The notes under the pieces were generated by a model. It ran no database searches. It was not told where the DNA came from and worked only from the letters and a program-made list of their open reading frames with translations. 64,000 nucleotides of DNA from Hofstenia miamia (Eukaryota; Xenacoelomorpha; Acoela), in the NCBI GenBank assembly GCA_004352715.1, contig SCFE01000022.1:1043161-1107160 (forward strand). The letters run 5' to 3'. Positions 21,787-35,200 of the stretch are shown one piece after another. The translations under genes and the position numbers were made by a program. Within the stretch, counting starts at the first letter, position 1. Every line of letters begins with the position of its first letter.

Positions 21787-21921
21787 AACTTCTTGTCGAA
21801 GTTGACTTGGTCGTTTTTGAGAACGCGGCTAATGTTGAACTTAAATTCATAGTCACCACGATTTTCAATAATAAATGACATCTGTTTGCGTGTTCCCAAA
21901 CACATCGCGCCGAAGTTGAGA
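21787..21921 (-). CDS. HYDIN: HYDIN exon, last recognised
   Basis: The acceptor is ccatctaccag and the donor is AAGTT|gtaagt. It encodes LNFGAMCLGTRKQMSFIIEN, then DYEFKFNISRVLKND and FDKKL, the start of an ASH-type beta-sandwich. It leaves two bases, so coding should continue, but no in-phase exon was found to the left. Confidence 0.88.
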
Positions 21922-21930
21922 CTGGTAGAT

Positions 21931-21971
<41 letters not shown>

Positions 21972-24900
21972 TTTAGTTTGTAGTATCTCCTTTGTTATTT
22001 TTTCAGCAATAAATTTGCTTTTTACTCTTTATTAATATTAATCTGGTGTTAGTTGCATTTCTAGTATAAACGGCATTAGATGTAATTTTTTACCCTGCTC
22101 ACATCATTATTATACTAAATTTAGAAATTAAATAATTACAGATATAATTATCGTTTTTGGGAATTTCCAATCAATTACATGCATTGAGTCCGTATATTTA
22201 AAATTAGTGCCTTTCTAATCAATTACATTCATTGAGTTCGTATATTTAATATTAGTTATCTTTAAGTAATTGCGCATATTTATTGATTTTGTACATTTTA
22301 TCTATATATATATATATATATTTCGTACTTTTAATGCATGCAAAAAGTCAATATCCATGACTTTCATTTTTTAAATTAAAGACAGAGAAATATAATCCAC
22401 TCCATTTGATGCAATTATTTCACTACTGCAATTACAGAAAACGTATGAAGAATTGAACGCAAAATGGACTATCTTGTTCCTTTGTCAAGATATGAACGAA
22501 GTAGCGGCTGGCCTTAGTATAAAGCATTTACTACTGAATCTCGAATTTGCTTCATTGAATTCTATCAACAATAATAGCCGAGCAATTTACAGTGATATCA
22601 AGTTATCTCATTCATTGCAGCTGCTTGAGTGAATCTCAACTCTTGATTTCTTTCCGAGATATTTTTTCTTCAATATATTGGAATTCGAAGGACTGTTTTT
22701 CCATTGTAACCATCTATGAACACGATTTGAGGAAAAATTGAAGATGCGACGAGCGCATAAAATCACAAGTTTGTTTGAAAAATACTTCAAGAAGACGTAA
22801 AAGTTCTGATGAGTTTCTTCAATTGCAATAATTCATAAGAAAAAGTTTACGATCTGTTTGAACTTCTGCAACGCCATGATGAATGATAGACATGTAGGTT
22901 GAATGAACGAACTCTGCCCTACACTATCAGGGAAAACATTTTGGAGAATCGCAGATGCTGAAAATTTAAAAAAATATTTTATACCATGAGAAGCCGAAAA
23001 CAGACATAAAAGATTAATTGTAGTGAAAATTTTTTTTGGAGTTGCAGTGGAATTTGAAAATACTTAAATTGATCCTTTATTAAGCAAAATGCACAAAAAT
23101 CTTTAAATAAAATCAAAAACTTTATTAAATAATAATGTTCTGCTTCCTTATTAAATATTTAACCCAAACACACGTTAATTCATGTATATTTCAGTTAAAA
23201 TCTTGTTTTAGTGACTAACCGTGCACTTAAACAGCGCTTTATTTCTGACTAAGAGCTCATGTTTGGTGAGAAATTGAATGGTTAAGGAAAATGGTCGGTC
23301 TGTCGGCAGAAGACTTCCACTAGGATTTGGTGAAAATTCAAAGACCTTGTGGAACTCGTTTTTAGAATCTTTCACTATTTCAAACCTAAAAATACATTCG
23401 TTATACCTTATGCGTATAAGAAACTTCTAAAATCAAAGTAAATTAAGTGACTTATTCATACTTGAATTGAATTTCATATTTTCCTTTGTTCTTTAATGTT
23501 AGTACTTGCTTGACTTCTTCACCAACTTTGGTATTCCCAAAATCAAGCCCACCGTCAAGACCTAAAATATTAATATTATTAGAAGCATTATTTTGATTTT
23601 GAAAAGAAATAAATGACAATTCGAAAACGACTTTTTGATTAGTTCCATTATAATATAGAGAGGTAGCCCACCCTTCTCCAACCTCCCCTAGCTCAAATCA
23701 AAATTACTCGACTAGAATAATTCTTGATGCTTCGTTTGTATCCCACTGTCAACAATTTCAGTAAACCTTCAATTTCCAAATAAATTTTGTCTTTGATTTT
23801 TTAATGTTTTAAGACTCCATTTTCTCAAAATTATATAATAATAATAATAGAAAAAGTATATTTTTCAAGATAGCTTCTTCAGTCCCCGACAAAATGTAAT
23901 GTTTAAAAACTTATTACATAGGCGATCGATCAGTTTGAGTATAGTTTGAGTTTTCAAAAAATTGGCTTTGAAATTCGGTACAAAAAACATTGCCATAACA
24001 TTGTATAATTAATTTTTGTAATATTTTTCAAAAAAAATCAATTGCGCCCTCAAACGGTTGTGGGTAGAATATTTTTGGTGTAAGATGATGAACGAGAGTG
24101 AAAAACAATAGCTGACCTCATGTATAAACAAATGTCCATCTTAAAAAAATTCAATTGCGCCCTCAAACGGTTGTGGGTAGAATTATTTTTGGTGTAAGAT
24201 GATGAACGAGAGTGAAAAACAATAGCTGACCTCATGCATAAGCAAATGTCCATCTTAAAAAAAAATTCAATTGCGCCCTCAAATGGTTGTGGGTAGAATA
24301 TTTTTGTTGTAAGATGATGAACGAGAGTGAAAAACAATAGCTGACCTCATGCATAAACAAATGTCCATCTTAACGCGATTTTTGAAACAAAACTACAACA
24401 TCGTAGCAAACGCTGAGTTAGGAAGGATACAAATATTTACTAACACGTGGCATTTAAATAATCTGCGAAGCAGAAGTTATTTACTAAACACTGCATTCGT
24501 ATCTTTCCGATGTTGACATTTTAATGAAGTGATGAATTTTAACTTACCACATTCTGCAAAAATAAAATAAAACTAAAAGTTATGGCAAGCAGAACTAATA
24601 CCTTTCGGAAAACTAATATCAAGTAAAACATCGTAGGCTTCACCAACAGCCACAATTTGTTCGGTCTGCGCAACTGGAAGCAGACGATCGACGTCAAATA
24701 TTTCCATTCGTAGCGGCTTCTTTGGAATGGCACCAGGTTTGACCGCGCGGAAGAAGCCTTCTAAGACGAATTGCGATTGGGGATCAATGACTCCTTGTTC
24801 GGCGGAAAGTGTGAAATCGGTTGTCAGAGGATCAACGCCTAAAATCTTCCACGCTACGGGCAGTAAGGTGGGATTTTTCAGAATAACAGTTTTTGTATCT

Positions 24901-26214
24901 TTTCTAAACAATTCATCAGTGGTAGTAAAAAGTCGTAAAAATGTTGACACACATCAATAAAAACACAAAAAACTCTGAAAGACCATTTTTCTAAATTAAT
25001 GATGCTCCACTAAACAAAACTTTCCTATGAATGTAAAACTTTGAAAATAATTGTAAAGACAAGTTATTTCAAAGCCTATTATCACCTATTTGACTGTTTT
25101 GAAAGAGATTATTAATATTTAAAGGGTCACTAAAATTAACTATTAAATAGGTATAGCATTTATAATACAAACACTCGATTAGATTATGCAGTCAGAATCG
25201 CTATTTTTGAGAAATGCTTTTAACTATGTAGGAAATATGCAAAATTTAAAATAAATTTAGCTTACTCCATAATGGCATGTGTATTCTAATTTTTAATATA
25301 AGCTTGTATTTTTCCATCCTGGAACTACAAATGTTACTATAATTACATTAAAGTTTATTCTAAAGGACTATATTACGTATCTAATGTTGTTGAATTAAGC
25401 TCATTAAGGCTTTTTGGGTTTTTGTTAGCTCTCAATGCAAACCAGATTCATTAAGCTATTATTGATCTTGCATATCTACGCTCAATTCATTGCTGTATAT
25501 TAAAACTAAGTCGTTTGATTAACTCACTTGGAATTAGTCTTGCACACCAATAAAGTAACTTTATTATAAATCTTACTCTAGGCTTGACTAAATTGCAAAG
25601 TGGTTGTTGAAAATCTCAACTACGCATTGAAGGACATGAAAAGAAGATTATTTGGAACAAATAAAGAAACATGCTAATAGTAACACAACAGCTTAAAATC
25701 TTTGCCAAACATCAACCCAGAAATTTTTTTTGAAGGACAAAACGTTAATATGAAACTAAAAAATTAAGATTTTGATTAGCTAAGATCCCATAGCAAGCAA
25801 TAAGCTTTGCTGAACATTAAGGGTTAAAACGAGGTTGGAGCAACAAAATATAAAACCACAAAAAAGCTGCTAGAAAAAATAAATTGATTAATATAATTTG
25901 AAGAGTTAAATAAGTACTCGAGTGGGAAAAATAATCCCGCGTCCTGAATCTCGGGATTTTCAAACTTTTAAATTCGGGATTAAAACCCGGATTTAAAAGT
26001 TTGGAAAACAGCTAAAAATATCCAAAACTATCATTATTGTTTTGTTGGATAACCTGAAATGTTCAGTGCAGCTGGGAGGCTTGCCAGCGGCAAAATGTTG
26101 ATCCCCACACACCACACGACATTTTCCGTGAGGATCCCCACGTCTCAAGTTATATGCATGTTTATCTTTACTAACTATTTTTGCTTACTGATTTTTGTCA
26201 AATCTAGACAAGTT

Positions 26215-26254
<40 letters not shown>

Positions 26255-29200
26255 AAAGAAATAGTATATTTCTATTAAAGTATATACGTCAATTGTAAAA
26301 AAATATTATATAAGTTCTATCTACCGGCGAATTGCAAGGTTGGTTGCACATTCCGTAGCAACAAAATACTCAAAACCATTTCCTGTCCGCTTGCTATATA
26401 TATATTATATATAATAAATATTATACATATAATATATATTATATATGTGTATATTATATATTATATATATAATATTATATATATATATGTTTATATATTA
26501 TTTACATATAATATATATTATATATATGTATATTATTTATTATATATAATATATATTATATATATGTATATTATTTATTATATACATATATACATATATA
26601 TATATATGTTAATAATGAATATGGACTAACCATAAATACGCACAGAACTATAAAGTTTCTTTATCAGAAATTTAAATAGGTTTCCAAAAATATTGTAGAA
26701 AAAAACTAAAATATATTTAGATTCAGCTTGCTTTGTATAGTTAGAATACAGAATAATCGGATTGTTCATTTCAGAAATCAGAATTTTTAAAAACAATTTT
26801 TGACAAGTTGATGATCACTTACAGGAAGTACTTCTGAAATGCAAAAACGGTAATAATAGCAAGTACGTTCTCACAGTTGAAGTGGATGTTTTTGGGCGCT
26901 AATATAAAATAGATACGTCGTTTGGGGTTATAGCACTAGCTCCACAAATCTCCATGAAAACCATGGGGCGGGATTTAATCTCAACTTCCCTCCTATTATA
27001 TTATATATATATATATATATATACATTATATATATATTATATATTATATATATATATTGTATATTACACATTATATATAGATTATATATATTTTATATAT
27101 ATTATATTATATATATATATATGTTAAAAATTAATATGAGGTTAGCATAAATACGCACAGAACTGTAAAGTTCTTTTATCAAAAATTTAAATAGGTTTTC
27201 AAAAATATTGTAGAAAAAAACTAAAATATATTTTGATTCAGCTTGCTTTGCATAGTTAGAATACAGAACGCTTACGGAGAGTATTTTCTTTGATTTTAAT
27301 TGCGATGTTAAAAAATTCGTTAAGACTGATACTGTAGATGATTTATTAGTGGGAAGACAGGCAAAGAATGGGGTAAGCAATTCAAAAGAAAGTAGGAATT
27401 TTATATGATCAACCACTGCGTTCATAACTCGCTTTTAAATTTTGTCATCAACCTCTTCCGTTGCGCTTCCGAAAATTGATTTTGTCCTTTATCGGTTTTT
27501 CCTTCGCGAATAAAATTCTTAAGGAAAAAATTGTCAAATCTTTTTTGCATTGCTTTGAAGTCTGAAGCCTCTTCTGCTTTTTTCAAAGAAAATTCAGAAA
27601 CGCCAATATTAAGGAACTTGGCCATTTCTTTTGTGGTAGCAACTTTATTGTTGACAATGTCTTCATACTTTATGACTAAACAATGGCCACTTCCCTCTGA
27701 AGTTGCAAACTCCAACCATAACTTATGCCAACGAAATATGCTTCCGTAGCAATGAAGCTCATCTTCAACCATATATTTGAAAAACTTTTCAAAGTTAAGA
27801 TCTGGATTCAAGCTTCTATAAGTTGAACTGTTCAAATAAAAGTTATAGTTGCTTATCAAACAATCATAGAAGTTTCTGACAACGATTAGCGTCTTCGGTC
27901 GGGCAACAAAATACTGCTTGGGCATTAATGTCGTAATCAAGTGACTTTTGAGAAGACGTGGTCTCTCCGCTTCTTTTGCCAACTTTAGTCCGTCATAGTT
28001 CTTCATGACAAGATCAATAAACGGCGATGAATTGAGAAATTTGTCATGAGCGAAATCTTTGGACAGTAAACTGAGAATAATTGTTTGAGTTAGTGTTGTG
28101 CCAACTCTTGGAAATGTGACTATAAATCTGTCATCCTCATAAATTGGTAATGAGAAAAGACGTTTCCAGAATTCGGTTGAAGCTGAGAATTCATTGTCTT
28201 CACGGTATTCACCATTTATTTTGTAACATACGCTTTCATTACCTTCGTCATTTGTTACTTGTCTTAAAATTTGTAATTGAGGCTCTGTCATGTGATTGGA
28301 GAAACACCTTGGTATTAAATATTCGCTTGTTGATTCGTACTGAAATTTTGTTTACTATTTCAATAAACAATTTCGAGTTTGCAGGAACTAAATTTAATAA
28401 TACAGTAATTTCATTTCACCTCATTAGCCGTACAATTCTATTTTTTTGGCTCTCTCCAAAATGAAATGAAATTTTTCATTATCATTAATAATAACAGCAT
28501 CTATGTCTTTTATAGAAAAACGCAAAGCATGGTTTTGATGTGCAAGGAAATCGAATAAATTTTTAAAACCGCTTCGCCATTAACTTTTAAAAGTGCTATA
28601 ATTGAAATAAAATATTACTATATAATCGAGCAAACCATAACCGAAGTAAATGCAATAGCGACTTATGGCACGGAAAAAATCTTGAAAAGTGTTTGAATCA
28701 ATCTTAATTCTTTGATTTCTTTCAAAAACCTTGAAAGTTTTTCAAAAAAAATTTCGTGGATTTCTTGCAAGGATCTTGAAAGTTTCGTAAAAGAAATATT
28801 ATGTTAGTGGTTCTCTTGCAACGATTTTTACGTATTTCTTGAAGTAAATTATTACCATATCACATAAATTTATTTGTATATTTTTAGCAATTTGTTGTAA
28901 GATCCAAAATAGTAATAACACTCATTAGCTGACAGTAGTTGCAACAATATTGTGTCAGTTTACGTTTATATTTAAATGCACAATATTTTAAATTATTAAT
29001 ACAACCATTTATAGTATTTAATAATTGTCTGAGTAATTTTCATTTTTTCATGAAATTTTATATGGAACTTTTTAATAAAGTTGCATACTTTTTATATGTA
29101 TGCAAATACCACCCTTCCGTATTTAAAAGATGGATTCTTACTATTTTTCGCAAACCTAATTTTAGTAAAAACACATGCATTCATAAATGAACGAGAATTA

Positions 29201-32200
29201 CATTTTTTGTTGATTTTTTTCAATGTTTGATGAAGGCTTTCCTCATGCTGATCAGAAATTTTTAATTGTCGCTGCAATAAATAAAATTGGGTTATAATTT
29301 GCAGTTAACAATTTTTAGTGACATATTCATTTTGTCAACATATTTTCGTTTTTCTGATACAGTTATAGAAGAAAGAGCTAAAACGTTTCAAAATGCCAAC
29401 ATGGCAGTTATTTTCAGATGCACAGACAGTGTGATGACGTGGAGGCGAATAACTGAAAGTACTTCCTTCTCTAGTGACAGGTAATACTGCCTCAAGGGTT
29501 GGTTTTCCCTGTTACGTCATCAAATGGAGCATTTTGTTCCATTGAATTGCGAATAAAACACCATATAAAATGTCCATGGCATAGCCTAAGATTACAATAT
29601 TGTTTGTACTTTTGTTGAACTTTTAAATTTGGCTCTGTTAATTTCTCAAGCCAGATTAACTTTTAATTGATGAATTTACTGAGTACTGATTAATATACTT
29701 AATAAGTATTTTTATAAAACGAGTCCATCCCGGCAGTCCAAATCATATTATTATCAGCACCCTGCCCGCCCAGGCCTACTTGAAAAAACTGGTTTAGCAC
29801 AAATTTTGTGATATGTAAAAAGAACCGAAGTTGCAACATAAGTAAATATGTAGAGGGTAGAGTCACTTTATATTAAAAGTACGGAGCGATTGCTAGAAAT
29901 CCCGACTTCTACAGTAGTAAAGTACTAATGTAGCTTAGAGTAAAGCAATCATACGCATTAAGGTTGATCAGAAAGCAAATTCTCAATTTTTTTTTCAAAA
30001 TTATACAATGTATATAAATCATTTGTTCTACATTTCAATTAGATTGGCTAATTCACCCAGTTCTTTCTTAAACTTGGTTTGAAGTAAGTTTACTTGATCT
30101 TGGGAGAAAGCGGGGCCTCCTTTATTAGCCTTGCCCTCACGAATGAAATTTTTTATATAAAATTCTTCAAATCGCACTTGCATTTTTCCAAAGTTCGAAT
30201 CTTCCTCAGCCTTTTTCAACGATTCTTCAGTGAATTCAATGTTAAAGAAATTTGCCATTTTTCTTGTTGTGTCAATCTTGTTATTGACAATGTCTTCATA
30301 CTTTATGACTAAACAATGATCTCTTCCTTCAGAAGTAGCGTACTTCAACCAAAATTTATGCCAACGAAATATGCTTCCGTAACCATGCAGTTCATCTTCA
30401 ACCATATATTTGAAAAACTCATCAAAGTTAGCAGCCAGATTCAACATTTTATAAGGGGCATACCTCTTGTAAAAATGGTAGTTGCTCATCAAGCAGTCAA
30501 AGAAGTTTCTGACTACAATTATGGACTTCGGTTTAGCAATGAAGTAGTCTCTCGGCATCAATGTTGTTATCAAATGTGTTTTCAATAATCGTGGTCGTTC
30601 CGCCGCAAGCGCTAATTCGATTCCATTGTAGTCGTGCGCTTTTAAATCTATAAATGGTGACGAACGGAGAAATTGATCTTGAGCGAAATCTTTGGAAAGT
30701 AAACTGAGAAGAATTGTTTGCGTGAGTGTCGTACCAACTCTAGCAAATGTAACTACACATCTGTCATCCTCATAAATTGGCAGTGAGAGCAAACGTTTCC
30801 AAAATTCGGTGGAAACTGAGAATTCATTGTCTTCTCGGTATTCACCATTTATTTTGTAAGCTACGAATCGATTACCTTCGTCATCTGCTACTTCTCTTAA
30901 AATTTGTAATTCAGGCTCCGCCATGATAATGAAAAAACGCCTCTGAATTAAATATTTGTCTTTTGAATCTTTGTTTACTAATTCAATAGCCTTTGTCAAT
31001 TGCATACATGTAAATTTATTTTAATAGCATTAATTAAAATGACCAAACTGTTTCTTAAAATCAATTGACAATTTAAAACTAGAATAATTTGCCATTATAT
31101 ATACAAAGACTAGATGAACGGGAAAAACTTAAGCAAGAAGTTGGGAGGGACTACATGCACTCGCACTATTATCTTAAAACTACTAAGCAAGCATCTGAAG
31201 GACATTGTTTGTAAAATGTGACGAAACACTTGATGAAGGTCACATTTAATCGCAATCGATTTTTAAACGCGGTGATATATGTATAATAATTTCCATGTAT
31301 GTAATTGCAAATACAGCAAAACAAATAATCTATTGCGTGGATAAGATCATAAAATAATGATATTGCAAGAATCAAGCAATTTTAACTTCTATTTTGATGT
31401 TAATTTTTCATAAATGATGCCGTTTAGCGTTTAATCCTAATAAGAGAAGGCGTTTCTTTACCGGGCTTTAAAATTTCAATATTAAGGTATCAGATAAGAA
31501 GAAATTTCTGCTAATGATGATGTTAAGCTCATAGCGTTAACGAGTTAACTTCTCTCGCACAGGAGCTGGATCGATTCCAATTAACTTTAAGAGCTGCCAA
31601 CAAATGTCAACAGAAACCGAACCAATTTTAGATGAGTGAAATAAATTGTATATAAGCAGCGACATTGATGAAACTATTGACTAATTTAGTTATTAAAACA
31701 AATTCAAACTGCATGTTTAAATAACAAACAATGTTACCATGGATTGAATGCTGTCAAATATTTGTCTTCGAAACCGACTTTTGATAAAAACTGAATATTT
31801 TTTAATTGGATTTTGTATTATTACTTTTCCTGACATGTATTGAAATGGATGAGGAACTATTCTCGTAAATGTATTTAGAAAATGTGAGTGGGGAATTGAG
31901 AACTACTAGATCTGTCTTTGCACATTTGCTTACAGAAGTTCATAAATCTTCGCTTTACCGATTCCAATATAAATAAATATAAAGTAAGACTAAAATTATC
32001 ATCACTCAGCATGTGGAAACGAATTTTGAAACTGAATATCAGTTTACATTAAAAACCCTTCGAATCAATCCTAAGAAAAACTGAATGAGCTCCATGCGAA
32101 GGATTATATTAACGATGTGTTGCGGCAAACAAGCAGAAATCCCCAATTTTTCAAAAAATCGACTGCCCATTTGCAATGTAATTAAAGATCAAATTTATTT

Positions 32201-35200
32201 AGGATACGAACATTCGTTCAAGCAAAAATAGGATTAATATTCGTTAAAATATGCATTATGATTTCTAAATTAGATCCGAATTCGGACACTATAAATTTGC
32301 AGTGAATCTAACGGACACTCAAACATATTACGATCAAAATATTTTAAAACAGGAATATTTTTACTCCATGTAATTCAAATAAATGGTCCACTAGAGGTCA
32401 TTAAAAAAGGAAAACCTAAAACTTGAGGCAATACTAAGTTCCACTAGGCAAAGAACCGAATTTTAGGTATTTATCTTCCCCGACTTCTCAATTGATTTAA
32501 AGAACCTTGTTCATGAGATTGTTTAAACCCATTGGAGTGATAAGAGTTTAGTTAAATGCTAATGTAGTTCCTGGAAACTTGAGGTTGTCTGTTGAATTAG
32601 TCAACAAGATTGAAGTAGGAATTCAACAAGCAAATATTTATTACCAAGGTGTGTCTTCAATTCCATGGCAGAGCCTGAATTACAAATTTTGAGAGAAGCA
32701 ACAGATGACGCTGGTAATAAAAGCTCATGGTTCATAATAAATGGTGAATACAGAGAAGATACTCATTTCTCCTGCGCTCACTACCAATTTATGAGGATGA
32801 TAGATTTATAGCCACATTTTCTAGGGTTGGTACGACACTCACTCAAACAATTCTTCTCAGCTTACTTTCCAAAGGTTTTGGTCAAGATCAATTTCTCCGT
32901 TCCTCACCATTTATAGATTTAAAAGCATTCAACTACAATGGAATGCAATTAGCACTTGAGGCAGAACGACCACGATTATTAAAAACCCATTTGATAACAA
33001 GATTGATGCCAAGAGAATACGTCGTTGTGAAGCCAAAGACCATAATTGTAGTCAGAAACTTCTTTGACTGCTTGGTGAGCAACTACCATTTTTACAAGAG
33101 TTATTCAACTTATAAAATGTTGTATCCGGATCTTAACTTTGATGAGTTTTTCAAATATATGGTTGAAGATGAACTGCATGGTTACGGAAGCATATTTCGT
33201 TGGCATAAATTTTGGTTGAAGTACGCTACTTCTGAAGGAAGAGATCATTGTTTAGTCATAAAGTATGAAGACATTGTCAATAACAAGATTGACACAACAA
33301 GAAAAATGGCAAATTTCTTTAAAATTGAAGTCACTGAAGAATCCTTGAAAAAGGCTGAGGAAGACTCGAACTTTGGAAAAATGCAAGTGCGATTTGAAGA
33401 ATTTTATATAAAAGATTTCATTCGTGAAGGTAAGGCTAATAGAATAGACCCCGTTTTCTCCAAAGATCAAATACATTTACTTCAAACCAAGTTTAAAAAA
33501 GATCTCGGTGAATTAGCCAATCTAATTGAAATGTAGAAAGCTTCTTACAAATTGTAAAATTTGAAATAGAAACGAGATGATTTTTGAAAAACTTTAATGT
33601 ACGACCCCTTTACTCTAAACTACACAAGCACTTGCTCAGCTGTAAGCGCGATAAAGTTTTATTTTATTTAGCAATTGCATCAAATTAAAAATATTCACTA
33701 ATAAGCAGTCACTGCAAAGTTAACTTTAAATTAAAAACTTAATTGTTTACATTTAGGTAACAAAATGTTCCCACTTATGCAATAGCCAATAAATTGTAAC
33801 AATTTATAGATCACACTTTATTTGAAAAGAGCACCGTCATTGGATATTGGCCTAGTAAATAAACAGTATTGATAGAGAACTATTATATGTAAACACTAGT
33901 TAAGTGACGATTGCAACTTAGATGATGGACGTTGAAATAAAGATATTAAAAGAGATAACTGATGAAGATGGTGAGAAGTGTGTATGCTATATGATCAATG
34001 ATGAATATAGAGAGGGGAGCCAAATTACAGCCACTGTTGATTACTGGAAAAGATTATTTACTATGCCAGTATATGAAGATGACATGTTTATAGCAACTTT
34101 TCCACGAGTGGGTACTACGTTAACGCAAACAATTATTCTCAGCTTACTTTCCAAGAAGTATGGTTGCGATGAATATATGAATCAGTCGCCATTTATAGAA
34201 CTAGTATACAAGCATTACGATGGGTGGAAGGCAGCAACCGAATGTGAACGACCCAGGCTCTTAAAAACTCACTTAATAACCACCTTAATGCCAAAACAGT
34301 ATTTTAGTGTAAGGCCAAAAAGCGTAATAGTATTGAGAAATATCTATGATTGCTTGATTAGCAACTATTACTTCTACATGTCAATTCCTGTCTATAGAAC
34401 AATACATAAAGATGTAACTTTTGATGAGTTCTTCAACTATATGGTTGTAGATGAACTACACTGTTATGGAAGCATATTTCGATGGCATAAATTTTGGCTG
34501 AAATACGCCACTTCGCAGGGAAGTGATCATTGCTTAATAATAAAGTATGAAGACATCGTCAATGATAAAGTAGCAACAACAAACAAGATTGCTGGATTTT
34601 TCAGCATCAATGCATGTGGAGCATCTTTGAAAAGAGTAGAAGAAGCAACAGAATTTAAGGCAATGCAACAAAGATTTGAGAGTTTTTTAGTAAAAAATTT
34701 TGTTCGTGAGGGCCAAATTGGTAAAGGAAGGAATGAATTATCAGAAAATCAGCGAATTCTACTAAGAAAGAAGCTTGATGCAGAACTAGGAGATCTAGCA
34801 AGCTTAATTGAAAAATAAAATGAAATGTATTCTTTTCTCCAGAACTAAGAAATGCAGTGCTTGTTTATCAAACGTGAAACAAATTTATAAATTTCAAAGA
34901 GGAAACGAAATTGCGAAAATTGCCAAAATTTCACCTACAATTTCAAAGTATTTAACATAGTTTTGTAACTCAACGATAACCACAAATCATTGTAAAATAC
35001 TCGATATGTACATTAGCACGGAATAAAAGACTTATTTAAAATTAAAGGTCAGTAAAGATAATGATACATTGTTTTCTCAATCCACTGCTTTAATAATATC
35101 TTAAACGAATTACAGATGTTTCTCTCTATAATAATCAATCAAAATTTCGACGAGAAACAGAACCTCTTCGCTTTAACAATTTCATTAAAAAAATAAACAC

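Noticed and set aside
22400-22445. Candidate missing HYDIN exon after ctgtaattgcag
   Set aside because: In the phase required by the upstream exon it starts with a stop codon.
24050-24337. 95-codon minus-strand frame
   Set aside because: It is a read-through of the three-unit tandem repeat.
30094-30588. Antisense frames over the sulfotransferase genes (also 33252-33476, 35733-35969, 43856-44074)
   Set aside because: They overlap strongly coding sense frames and repeat between paralogs only because the sense strands are similar.
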